From Oscillospiraceae bacterium (GTDB lineage Bacteria > Bacillota > Clostridia > Oscillospirales > Ruminococcaceae): a DNA stretch of 46,290 nt. The stretch spans positions 1-46,290 of the forward strand of contig CAAGBQ010000054.1 in the NCBI GenBank assembly GCA_900768105.1, read 5' to 3'. Under the pieces are notes generated by a model. It did no database searches. It saw only the letters and a program-made list of their open reading frames with translations, and had not been told where the DNA came from. Positions 8,274 to 15,921 of the stretch are shown piece by piece; the stretch's first letter is position 1; each line of letters opens with the position of its first letter. Both the position numbers and the translations under genes were made by a program.

Positions 8274-8863
8274 CCTATATTGTGCAGTTTTTTGCAATGA
8301 TGCTTACGGCACTCTTTATCGAAAATATAATTTTTACAAGAGCGCTTGGAACAAGCTGGCTGCTTTATCTTATCAAAAAGCCGGGCGAGCTTTTGCGTTG
8401 TACTGTTTTGCTTACGGTAATAACCACGCTTTCGGGTGCAATAGGCTATCCTTTGCGCGGCCTTGCGGAGCAAAGCGAACATTCGTATATACTTATTCCG
8501 ATGATTTATATTCTTTGCATCGCTGTGGTATATACCGGCGTATACTTCTTTATAAAGTATGTTATGCCCCAGACCTTTGTGAATGCGGAATTTAACCTTG
8601 GCGCGGCGGCGTTTAACTGCGCCGTTTTGGGAAGCCTGCTTGTTCCGTCGATAGAACGCCTTGATTTTGTAAGCACCATTGGCTATGGCCTTGGAATGAG
8701 CTTCGGTTTCGCCCTTGCCGTTATTATTGTGGGCTTCGGGATAGAGCGGCTTCAGCTTTGCCGCGTGCCGAAGGCTTTTCAGGGGCTTCCGATAACCCTT
8801 ATATACCTCGGGCTTTTGTCCCTTGCATTTTATGGACTTGTGGGACATCAGCTTCCCACCTGA
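8270..8863 (+). CDS. RnfA-like membrane subunit with one cluster cysteine lost
   Basis: A 197-residue protein with six hydrophobic segments. RnfA hallmarks are ENIIFTRALG near the N-terminus, FNCAVLG (Cys117), and VPKAFQGLPITLIYLGLLSLAFYG at the C-terminus in the family's order. Canonical RnfA has LGxCPFLG at the first helix; here this is LGTSWLL (26-32), so the first of its two Fe-S cysteines is missing while Cys117 remains. It is the last Rnf-type gene of the operon: no RnfB follows, and no RnfG lies between D and E. The next gene starts 19 bp downstream. Confidence 0.83.
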   Translation: MTYIVQFFAMMLTALFIENIIFTRALGTSWLLYLIKKPGELLRCTVLLTVITTLSGAIGYPLRGLAEQSEHSYILIPMIYILCIAVVYTGVYFFIKYVMPQTFVNAEFNLGAAAFNCAVLGSLLVPSIERLDFVSTIGYGLGMSFGFALAVIIVGFGIERLQLCRVPKAFQGLPITLIYLGLLSLAFYGLVGHQLPT

Positions 8864-8882
8864 TTTTTTTCGGTGAATTGTC

Positions 8883-10283
8883 ATGTTTGAAAAAAAGTAT
8901 AAAGTAAAACACTATAAATCGAGGATTTATAATCCCATTCGCGGAAAGATAATCCGCATAGCGCTTATCGTTTTGATTTCCGGAGCGCTTTTTGCCGCCG
9001 GATGGTTCGCATACGAACCTCTTATGAAAGCGATAAACAACGCGAATAAGGAAATTATTCAAAACGACCCTGTATCGAAGCCGGAACCGGAGAAAAAGCC
9101 CGCGGAGCTTCCACAGGAGTTTCTTGATAAGGATACGGTGGCGGTCACCGTTCCTACGGAAAAGCTTTATGATATTTCGGAGTATTATTCCTTCCTTGCT
9201 TCTCTTGATAAGGAAGTAACCGCCGTTGTTATTGATATGAAAACCGCGGGCGGCGAGGTTACTTATAAATCAAAGCAGGTAAGCGTGCAGAATGTCGGCG
9301 CAGCCTCCGAAAATGCGGTGGATCTTGCAAGCTATATTGATACCGCACGCCGAGCCGGATATGATGTTATTGCACGGATTTATGCTTTTGAGGACAGCAC
9401 CGCACCCTATAATTCCGCCGATATGGCAATCCGCTATGAATCGGAGGAAGGCGTGCTTTGGCTCGATGACAGTGTGGATAACGGCGGAAAACCATGGCTT
9501 AACCCATATTCGGATACTGCGCAGAAGTATGTGCTGGATATTGTTTATGACGCCGTTGACCTTGGCGTTGACGCAATTTTGCTTGATGGATTGCGTTTTC
9601 CGGAGGAAAACGCCGCCATGGGGTATGCCTATTTCGGCGTGGGAACGGAGGAAACAAGCCGCGAAGAAATTCTTGCGCGGTTTGCAAAGCGGGTTTATTC
9701 CGCAACCGTAACAAGCGAAACGGATTTGCTTATCGCCTTTGACGGAGAAAGGGCATCAATTTACGGAGATACCCCGACATATGAGGCAGACGGATTTTCT
9801 CCGTATATAGACCTTACTCTCTTTGCAGGCAAAAAAGCTGTTGACGGAACCGAATTTGGGGAGCTTCCCGCGGATACAACGGAATTTGTAAAGGCGGTAT
9901 ACGCTTCTTTTAACCTTGCGCCGGAAACAAAGACGATTCCGGTTATATCCTGCGGCGGGCTTACCGCAGGGCAGCTGCGCAGCGCCGTACGCGCCTTGAA
10001 CGACAGCGGGGCAGCGGGATACATAGTGGTATATGATGAAGCGCTTTTTACCGGAACGCCGCAGAATCCGGATGAGCAGCCGCCGGATGGAGAAAGCTCC
10101 TCCGCAGCTTTGGAGCCGCCGGTAACGCCGGTGGCGCCGGTAACCCCGCCGAGCAGCTCCGCTTCTTCTTCCTCCGTGCCGGAGTATGTTCCTCCGTCCT
10201 CATCTTCCTCTTCGGAAAGCTCATCCCAGCAGGACTGGTCCGGAGTTTCTTCCGACGGCAACCCATCGGTAAGATGGGGATAA
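8883..10283 (+). CDS. Membrane-anchored putative glycoside hydrolase (DUF4015 family)
   Basis: A 466-residue protein with a short basic N-terminus, one membrane segment (about residues 20-42) and an extracellular domain of about 75-390. Blocks such as TAVVIDMKTAGGEVTY, YDVIARIYAFED and GVDAILLDGLRFPE resemble the TIM-barrel core of DUF4015 putative glycosyl hydrolases. The last 75 residues are a low-complexity Pro/Ser/Glu linker, probably a wall-spanning or glycosylated tail. The start is ATG 8883 with a weak GGTGA. It closes the rpe-rnf operon and is followed by a terminator. The polysaccharide substrate is unknown and catalysis has not been shown for most of this family. Confidence 0.72.
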   Translation: MFEKKYKVKHYKSRIYNPIRGKIIRIALIVLISGALFAAGWFAYEPLMKAINNANKEIIQNDPVSKPEPEKKPAELPQEFLDKDTVAVTVPTEKLYDISEYYSFLASLDKEVTAVVIDMKTAGGEVTYKSKQVSVQNVGAASENAVDLASYIDTARRAGYDVIARIYAFEDSTAPYNSADMAIRYESEEGVLWLDDSVDNGGKPWLNPYSDTAQKYVLDIVYDAVDLGVDAILLDGLRFPEENAAMGYAYFGVGTEETSREEILARFAKRVYSATVTSETDLLIAFDGERASIYGDTPTYEADGFSPYIDLTLFAGKKAVDGTEFGELPADTTEFVKAVYASFNLAPETKTIPVISCGGLTAGQLRSAVRALNDSGAAGYIVVYDEALFTGTPQNPDEQPPDGESSSAALEPPVTPVAPVTPPSSSASSSSVPEYVPPSSSSSSESSSQQDWSGVSSDGNPSVRWG

Positions 10284-10312
10284 ATGCTTCGGAAAGAGCC
10301 GAATAACAATAG

Positions 10313-10346
10313 AACACCGGAAGGCACGCCGCCTTTCGGTGTTTTT
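10313..10346 (+). terminator. Terminator of the rpe-rnf-glycosidase operon
   Basis: The stem AACACCGGAAGGC pairs with GCCTTTCGGTGTT (one G-T pair) around a 5-nt loop, followed by a T run to 10346. Confidence 0.9.
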
Positions 10347-10348
10347 GC

Positions 10349-10377
10349 TTGCAAAAAAGGACGATATATTATATTAT
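10349..10377 (+). promoter_or_regulatory. Promoter of the dCMP deaminase gene
   Basis: TTGCAA (10349-10354), 17-bp spacer, TATTAT (10372-10377), directly after the preceding terminator and about 28 bp before the start codon. Confidence 0.7.
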
Positions 10378-10405
10378 TGATTTAAGAAAAGGAGGGTGAA
10401 CCTTT

Positions 10406-10903
10406 ATGTCAACGGAAAGACGGGATAAAATAAACTATTACCTTGATATTGCAGATACGGTAATGGAGCGCGGAACCTGCCTGCGCAGGCGCTACGGCGC
10501 AATCATCGTAAAAAACGACCAGATAATTTCCACCGGATATGTCGGAGCGCCGCGCGGCCGCAAAAATTGCAGCGACCTTGGCTATTGCGCGCGGGAACGC
10601 CTTAATGTGCCGCGCGGCGAAAGGTATGAGCTTTGCCGCTCCGTTCACGCAGAGGCAAACGCCATAATCCATGCCGCAAGAACAGATATGATCGGTGCAA
10701 CGCTCTATCTTGTGGGGCGAGAGGTGGAAAGCGGAAGCTATGTTTCAAAGGCGAACCCATGCAGTATGTGCAAACGCCTTATCATCAATTCCGGCATAGA
10801 AACGGTTATAATCCGCGATGATGCGGAAAATTACCGCGTTATCCGGGTGGCGGATGAATGGATTGCCAATGATGAATCCCTCGACGGAGTGTTCGGATAT
10901 TAA
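10406..10903 (+). CDS. comEB: dCMP deaminase family protein (ComEB-like)
   Basis: Zinc-dependent deaminase of 165 residues that should convert dCMP to dUMP for thymidylate synthesis. It has HAEANAI (zinc ligand His81, catalytic Glu83) and PCSMCKR (Cys119, Cys122). The extra insertion with Cys residues between the first strand and the HAE motif (GRKNCSDLGYCARERL) is typical of dCMP deaminase/ComE operon protein 2. The start is ATG 10406 with GGAGGG upstream. It stands alone between its own promoter and a terminator; no other competence genes are near, so the gene symbol reflects homology only. Confidence 0.9.
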   Translation: MSTERRDKINYYLDIADTVMERGTCLRRRYGAIIVKNDQIISTGYVGAPRGRKNCSDLGYCARERLNVPRGERYELCRSVHAEANAIIHAARTDMIGATLYLVGREVESGSYVSKANPCSMCKRLIINSGIETVIIRDDAENYRVIRVADEWIANDESLDGVFGY

Positions 10904-10912
10904 GTTAAGATT

Positions 10913-10941
10913 AAAAAATGCCCGCAGCGCGGGCATTTTTT
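10913..10941 (+). terminator. Terminator after the dCMP deaminase gene
   Basis: A 13-bp perfect stem AAAAAATGCCCGC/GCGGGCATTTTTT with a 3-nt loop, 10 bp beyond the stop codon. Confidence 0.92.
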
Positions 10942-10951
10942 GTTTGCGTAT

Positions 10952-10986
10952 AAAAAAGGCAGCCTCTTTTTTTAGAGAGGCTGCTT
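10952..10986 (-). terminator. Terminator of the sortase-like gene
   Basis: On the minus strand AAAGCAGCCTCT pairs with AGAGGCTGCCTTT (one bulge) and runs into TTTA. It lies 16 bp beyond the stop of the minus-strand gene ending at 11003. Confidence 0.8.
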
Positions 10987-11002
10987 TCGCTGCTAAAAAG
11001 TA

Positions 11003-12058
11003 TTATTTGGAGGAGGAAGCGGAGGAGCTGCTGATAACGGTGTTGGGGTCAAGAGCAACAATCTCGGTGCTGGGCTTCCAGTTTGCGGCGTAATCTTTAA
11101 AAGCGTCCGCATAGGTGGAGGGAACGGGAGCATCCGCATTGATGGTAAAGGAAGCATTTTTCAAGCGAAGGTCGGAGGTGTCCTTTACAAGCTTTGCAAC
11201 AATAACAAAACGGTAGTTGCCGCGCTTTTGGAGGCCGTAGCCGACGGTGCAGGTGGAAAGGGTAAGGATTTGGTCGCTTGTGGTAACATCAACATCATAT
11301 TTATAAAGGGAACGGTCCTTTACGGTATCAAGAAGAGTGCCGAAATCAACACCGGGTTCCGGTTCAATATACCAAAGGGATTTGCCGCCGTCGATTTTTG
11401 CGTCGTTATAGAATACGGAGAAAACTTCGTAAACAAGGGTTTTGGTGGGAGTGGAGAAATAGATATAAGGGGTCTTTTCCGCAAAGCTGGGGTCTTTGAA
11501 ATTAAAGAGCTGGGAGAAAAGCGGACCTTCCGCATCGTCATCCTTATAGTTCTTATTGGTGATACCAAGGTCACTGTGGCCGAAGATTACGGTGTTGGTG
11601 GACATGGAATCCGCATCATTGCCGAAGGTATTGCGAAGATGTGCATAGTATGCGCCATATACCCAATATTCCTTGCCGGAACCGATTCCGCCAAGCTTTT
11701 TGCCGGTAATGTCACGGCGGTCATAGGAATAGGAGGATGCGTCGTGGCAAACACCGCGGTCAACATCGGAAAGACCGGGAATATAAAGCCAGCCGACAAC
11801 ATCGTCATTGTTCTTTTGGGCAGCTTTTACTTCTTCGGTGCGGGATGGAAGTTCGATTTTCGGGGTGTTGTCATCTTCGGAATTCGCATCGGAGCTTCCG
11901 TCATCGGGAGTGATTACAATGGAGCTATGGGAATCTCCGCTGTTATCTTTATCGCTGTTATTCTTATTGCATCCGGCAAAACATATCATAAGCAACGCCA
12001 TAAGCACGGAAATAACAGAGAGAGAAATGTGTTTTTTAGAAATCTTTTTGTCTTTCAT
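11003..12058 (-). CDS. Sortase B-like protein with a lipoprotein signal
   Basis: A 351-residue secreted transpeptidase-like protein. The N-terminus has a basic stretch, a hydrophobic segment (about 11-27) and a lipobox-type FAGC with Cys30, followed by a Ser/Asp/Asn-rich linker to about 70. The sortase fold spans about 75-295 and has the full triad pattern: His161 in IFGHSD, Cys270 in LTLSTCT and Arg283 in YRFVIVAKL. NNDDVVGWLYIPG matches the class B start. The C-terminal 50 residues end in a Ser-rich tail. The start at ATG 12058 is chosen because GAAAGGAT lies about 9 bp upstream; an earlier in-frame codon at 12109 has none. No LPXTG-type substrate or pilin gene is nearby, so a housekeeping or orphan role is likely. 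Confidence 0.85.
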   Translation of the reverse strand: MKDKKISKKHISLSVISVLMALLMICFAGCNKNNSDKDNSGDSHSSIVITPDDGSSDANSEDDNTPKIELPSRTEEVKAAQKNNDDVVGWLYIPGLSDVDRGVCHDASSYSYDRRDITGKKLGGIGSGKEYWVYGAYYAHLRNTFGNDADSMSTNTVIFGHSDLGITNKNYKDDDAEGPLFSQLFNFKDPSFAEKTPYIYFSTPTKTLVYEVFSVFYNDAKIDGGKSLWYIEPEPGVDFGTLLDTVKDRSLYKYDVDVTTSDQILTLSTCTVGYGLQKRGNYRFVIVAKLVKDTSDLRLKNASFTINADAPVPSTYADAFKDYAANWKPSTEIVALDPNTVISSSSASSSK

Positions 12059-12224
12059 ATCACAAAATCCTTTCAGAATTTTTAGGGCAGTATTATGGCA
12101 AAATACCACAACTAAATAATACCATTAAATCATACCAAAAACAAGCCCATATATATATTTTATATTAAATAAGTGCGGCAAAATTAATTTTTTGTTGCAC
12201 GGAAAAATAAATTTATTCGATTTT

Positions 12225-12779
12225 TCAGCAATATGAAAGGTGAAGCTTGGGAAAGGGCGTTACCGGTTCCGGAACGGAGGAAAATTCATTAAGCTGCTTT
12301 TCCATGGTGATGATTCCGTGCCATGCGCCAAGCTTATAGCCGCTGTTTGCGGCAAAACCGCATTTTACAAAGCCGTATTTTTCGTGCATCCGAAGGGAAG
12401 GCGCGTTGTCCTCCTCGATAAGCGAATAGCAAATGCGAAAGCCCTGCTTTTTCAGCAGCTCCAAAAGCCGCTCAAAAAGCAGCGTGCCTATTCCGCGCCC
12501 CTTTGCGTCCGGATGAATATAAATGGAATCCTCCACGGTCCACTGATAGGCGGCGCGGGAATACAGCGGGCCGCCGTAGGCATAGCCGAGGATTACGCCG
12601 TTCTCCTCATAAACAAGCCACGGATATTTCTTATTTATTTCCTCGATTCTGCCGCGAAATTCCGCGGCGGAGGGTACTTCATATTCAAAGGTATACGAAG
12701 TATTCTTTACATATGGGGCATAAATGCAAAGAAGCTGCTCCGCATCCTCCGGCTTTGCAATGCGGATTTTTCCGGTCAG
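12225..12779 (-). CDS. GNAT acetyltransferase, phosphinothricin acetyltransferase (PAT)-like, probable CTG start
   Basis: Acetyl-CoA-dependent N-acetyltransferase of the PAT/Pat-like family, 184 residues if read from CTG 12779. The whole family pattern is present: RIAKPEDAEQLLCIYAPYV, TFEYEVPS, GYAYGGP, RAAYQWTVEDSIYIHPD, the acetyl-CoA loop GRGIGTLLFERLL, and LRMHEKYGFVKCG. No ATG, GTG or TTG exists in frame before GTG 12536, which would cut off the first 81 residues including half the fold. The CTG overlaps the TGA stop of the upstream ATPase gene (CTGA) and has GGAAG 8 bp upstream, so a coupled CTG start is the best explanation. Substrate unknown; family members acetylate small amines. Confidence 0.8.
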   Translation of the reverse strand: MTGKIRIAKPEDAEQLLCIYAPYVKNTSYTFEYEVPSAAEFRGRIEEINKKYPWLVYEENGVILGYAYGGPLYSRAAYQWTVEDSIYIHPDAKGRGIGTLLFERLLELLKKQGFRICYSLIEEDNAPSLRMHEKYGFVKCGFAANSGYKLGAWHGIITMEKQLNEFSSVPEPVTPFPKLHLSYC

Positions 12780-15076
12780 TTTTTGTTCTTCCGTAAGCTG
12801 TCACTCCTTATAAAATATTGGATTGCCGTAAACGGCAGCATGGCAAAAAGCATAATAAGCGCTGCGGTGCCAAGCGGCACAAGCATAAACAGCTTGTCGA
12901 AAATAAGCACTCCTCCGGCGAAGATTGCGGCGCAGACCGCCACAAGAATACCTTTGAGCACGGAGAGCGGAAGGCACGAGCACAGCAGTGTAACAAGGCT
13001 TGAAACACCGGTAAAAATTACGCATACGGTGGAGATTTCATCCTCCGAAAGGCCAAGATATTTGCCGAATGCCATGGCAAAAACAACACCGCAGAATATG
13101 GTGATTGCGCCGGCGGCGGCGCGCTTGAGCACGCTGCTCATAAAGTTTTTGGATACCCGCTTAAAGTTGGGCTCAAGGGCAAGCACCACTCCGGGAATAC
13201 CGGAAGCAACCGCTCCGATAAGGGTAAGATGAATCGGCGCAAACGGATATTGCAGCGGAACGAAAAGTAAAAGCGCCGCAAGAGCAAAGGAATACATGGT
13301 CTTCATAAGAAAAAGAGAAGCGGCGCGCTGGATGTTATTGATGACGCGGCGCCCCTCAAGCACGACATCCGGCATAACGGAAAAATCCGAATCCAAAAGC
13401 ACAAGCTGTGCCGCGTGGCAGGCCGCCTGGGAACCGCTTGCCATAGCGACGGAGCAATCCGCGTCTTTTAACGCAAGCACATCGTTAACTCCGTCGCCGG
13501 TCATACCCACGGTATGACCCGCCGCCTGAAGCGCCTTGATAATAACGCGCTTTTGTTCCGGATTAACGCGGCCAAAGACAACGGCTTTTTCCGCGGCGGC
13601 GGAAAGTTCTTCATCGGAAAGGCGCGAAGCGTCAACAAAGTTTTCTGCGCCGAAAATGCCGGCTTTTTTTGCAATGGCGGAAACCGCGGCAGGATTATCG
13701 CCGCTTATCACCTTAATTGCAACATCGTTTTTGCGGAAGTATTCAAAGGTATCCGCGGCGCCGGTACGGATTTCGTCTTCTATAAGTATAAATCCAAACG
13801 GTTTTTCCGCTTTGTATAATTTTTTGTCAAAGCTTGCGGAGCAGAGCGCAAGCACGCGGGTTCCGTCGGAGGAAAGCTCCGCGGCTTTCTCAAGCTCCGC
13901 AGGGAACGCCGCGCCAAGCACAAATTCCGGTGCGCCAAGCATATATGCTTTTCCGCCAAAGGAAACGGCGGTGTATTTGTATGCGGAGGAAAAAGGCAAA
14001 ACATTTTCGGCGGGGGGCTCTCCGCTGCCGAAGCCGAAAGCATCGGTAATTGCCCTTGCGGTGGCATTATCCGCGGGAACATATGCGTACATTTCCGCGG
14101 CGATTGCACCTATATCCTCGCCGGAAAGGGAAACTGTGGATTTTACCCTCATTCTTCCGGTGGTGATAGTGCCGGTTTTGTCAAGGCAGAGGACATCCGC
14201 TCTTGCAAGGGATTCAAGGGAATAGAGCTGTTGGGTAAGAGTACGCCTTTGCGCAAGGCGCAGCGCGCCCACTGCGAAGCTCATGCTTGTAAGCAGGTAC
14301 AGCCCGTCCGGAATCATTCCTACCATGGAGGCAACGGTGCTTATCATGGAATCCACATAGCCCGCATTGTGCACAAAATAGTGATTGACAAAGGTGACAA
14401 TGCCCATCGGCACAATAAAGGCGGTTATTCCCTTGATTATCTTTGTCATGGTATTTTTGAGCACGGATTTTTCCACCGGATGACGGCGTGCCTGTGCCGT
14501 AAGCTTTTCGGCATAGCTTTCCGCACCGACCGCGGTTAAAACGGCGGCGCACTCTCCGCTTACAATAAAGCTGCCGGAAAAAAGCCTGCTTCCGGCAGGC
14601 TTCGGAATTGGGTCGCTTTCTCCGGTAAGCAAGCTTTCGTTAACGGTTGCCTCACCGCCGAGCACGGTGCCGTCGGCGGTTATCTGGTCGCCCGCACCAA
14701 GAATTATTACATCCCCAAGAACAAGCTCCCTGCAAGGAAGAATCACTTCGGCGCCGTCGCGGATTACTTTGGCGGTCGGCGCGGTGAGCACGGAAAGCTT
14801 ATCAAGAGTGCGCTTTGCGCGAAGCTCCTGAATCGTTCCGATAAAGAAATTGCATATTACGATCCCCAAAAAGAGCATATTGCGGTAGCTGCCCGTGGTG
14901 GCAACAAGCACCGCAAGCACAATATTAAGCATATTGTAAAAGGTAAACAGGTTAGAAAGCCAAATCTGCCAAACGCTTTTGGAAGCGCCCTTTGGCGGAA
15001 CATTGGCCTTGCCCTGCGCCGCAAGGCGGCGCGCCTCCTCGCTTGAAAGGGAGGGCCAGCGGGGATCAATTTTCAA
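12776..15076 (-). CDS. Cation-transporting P-type ATPase (CtpE-like, possible Ca2+)
   Basis: A 766-residue pump with LTGES (150-154), phosphorylated Asp299 in LDKTGTITTG, TGDGVNDVLALKDAD, and about ten membrane helices. The fourth-helix motif is MIPDGLYLLTS (PDGL at 256-259), close to the MIPEGL/MVPEGL type of CtpE and related bacterial ATPases, where a role in Ca2+ uptake has been reported. No N-terminal metal-binding domain is present. The start is TTG 15076 with only a modest Shine-Dalgarno site; the sequence WPSLSSEEARRLAAQGKANV follows at once, as expected for the family. It lies 18 bp after ribU and overlaps the acetyltransferase by CTGA, so it is probably under the FMN riboswitch. Confidence 0.85.
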   Translation of the reverse strand: MKIDPRWPSLSSEEARRLAAQGKANVPPKGASKSVWQIWLSNLFTFYNMLNIVLAVLVATTGSYRNMLFLGIVICNFFIGTIQELRAKRTLDKLSVLTAPTAKVIRDGAEVILPCRELVLGDVIILGAGDQITADGTVLGGEATVNESLLTGESDPIPKPAGSRLFSGSFIVSGECAAVLTAVGAESYAEKLTAQARRHPVEKSVLKNTMTKIIKGITAFIVPMGIVTFVNHYFVHNAGYVDSMISTVASMVGMIPDGLYLLTSMSFAVGALRLAQRRTLTQQLYSLESLARADVLCLDKTGTITTGRMRVKSTVSLSGEDIGAIAAEMYAYVPADNATARAITDAFGFGSGEPPAENVLPFSSAYKYTAVSFGGKAYMLGAPEFVLGAAFPAELEKAAELSSDGTRVLALCSASFDKKLYKAEKPFGFILIEDEIRTGAADTFEYFRKNDVAIKVISGDNPAAVSAIAKKAGIFGAENFVDASRLSDEELSAAAEKAVVFGRVNPEQKRVIIKALQAAGHTVGMTGDGVNDVLALKDADCSVAMASGSQAACHAAQLVLLDSDFSVMPDVVLEGRRVINNIQRAASLFLMKTMYSFALAALLLFVPLQYPFAPIHLTLIGAVASGIPGVVLALEPNFKRVSKNFMSSVLKRAAAGAITIFCGVVFAMAFGKYLGLSEDEISTVCVIFTGVSSLVTLLCSCLPLSVLKGILVAVCAAIFAGGVLIFDKLFMLVPLGTAALIMLFAMLPFTAIQYFIRSDSLRKNKN

Positions 15077-15094
15077 AATAAGGTCACTGCCTTT

Positions 15095-15643
15095 TTATAA
15101 AAGATTTATCCTTTGCAGGAATTTGTGAATACGCTTATAAATAAGGGCGGTAACAACGGCGTTTATGCCTGCTTTCAACAGATTGAAAGGGATAATAACG
15201 GGAATCATCATTTGCAAAACCGTTTCACGCGGGGTTCCCATAAAAACAGGGGTAAGCCAAAGGTTCATAAGAGCCATTATTGCCGTTTGCACCGCAACGC
15301 CAAAAGCAAGGGCAATATATGCGTGCTTTCTGTCGTGGTGCTTTCTGTATATAAAGCCTGCAAGCAGGGCGAAACAACCGGTTGCCGCAATGTGCATAAC
15401 AATTCCTATCCAACCGCTGCCCGCGCTTACCGTTATTCCCTGAAGTAGCGAAACAACAACGGTAAGTCCGAAGCCCCAGAACGGGCCAAAAAGGAAGGTG
15501 CCTATAAGTATCGGAATATCCGCAGGGTCGTATTCAAGAAAAGGAGCGGGCGGAAACGGAATTCTTATCGCAAGCATAAGAACAACCGAGCAAGCGGCAA
15601 GCACACCGAGAGTGGCAAGCTTTTTAAGATTTGTGTTTTTCAT
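15095..15643 (-). CDS. ribU: Riboflavin ECF transporter S component RibU
   Basis: Membrane substrate-binding subunit for riboflavin uptake that pairs with a shared ECF energizing module not present in the window. At 182 residues with six hydrophobic segments it has family length. The riboflavin-site region FLEYDPADIPILIGTFLFGP is characteristic of RibU. The start is ATG 15643 with AGAGGT 7 bp upstream. An FMN riboswitch with terminator precedes it, which independently supports the riboflavin assignment. It is followed 18 bp later by the P-type ATPase. Confidence 0.93.
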   Translation of the reverse strand: MKNTNLKKLATLGVLAACSVVLMLAIRIPFPPAPFLEYDPADIPILIGTFLFGPFWGFGLTVVVSLLQGITVSAGSGWIGIVMHIAATGCFALLAGFIYRKHHDRKHAYIALAFGVAVQTAIMALMNLWLTPVFMGTPRETVLQMMIPVIIPFNLLKAGINAVVTALIYKRIHKFLQRINLL

Positions 15644-15704
15644 AATAATACCTCTTTTTTAATCTGTAATGAACGAATTCTTAAAAATGAGGCAAAACGG
15701 CAAA

Positions 15705-15747
15705 TAAAAAATGCTCCGCATCTCAAAAAAAGATACGGAGCACTGTT
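15705..15747 (-). terminator. Riboswitch-controlled terminator before ribU
   Basis: On the minus strand GTGCTCCGTATCT pairs with GAGATGCGGAGCAT around a T-rich loop, followed by TTTTTT. It lies directly downstream of the FMN aptamer and 60 bp before ribU, the standard position for transcription attenuation. Confidence 0.88.
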
Positions 15748-15756
15748 TTTTAACGC

Positions 15757-15900
15757 AGTTTCGCCATCCGGACTTGGCGGCAAACGCCGCGACACCGTCG
15801 GTACGGGATTCTCACCCGTTCTGCAAGTTAAACGCTCTCGGACTTGTCGGCACAGTGGCCGCATCACCGCCGGTAGGGAATTTCACCCTGCCCCGAAACT
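15757..15900 (-). promoter_or_regulatory. FMN riboswitch (RFN element)
   Basis: The minus strand carries the RFN core in order: GGGGCAGGGTGAAATTCCC, ACCGGCGGTGATGCGG, CAAGTCCGAGAGC, an ACGGGTGAGAATCCCGT arm, ACCGACGGTG and AGTCCGGATGG. The closing stem P1 is AGTTTCG/CGAAACT (15894-15900 with 15757-15763). FMN binding should favour the terminator downstream and shut off ribU and the genes behind it. No promoter is evident in the 21 bp between the preceding gene's stop and the aptamer, so transcription may come from the efp operon or from a promoter inside that gene. Confidence 0.96.
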
Positions 15901-15921
15901 ATTTTTTTGTGAAGGGGATAA

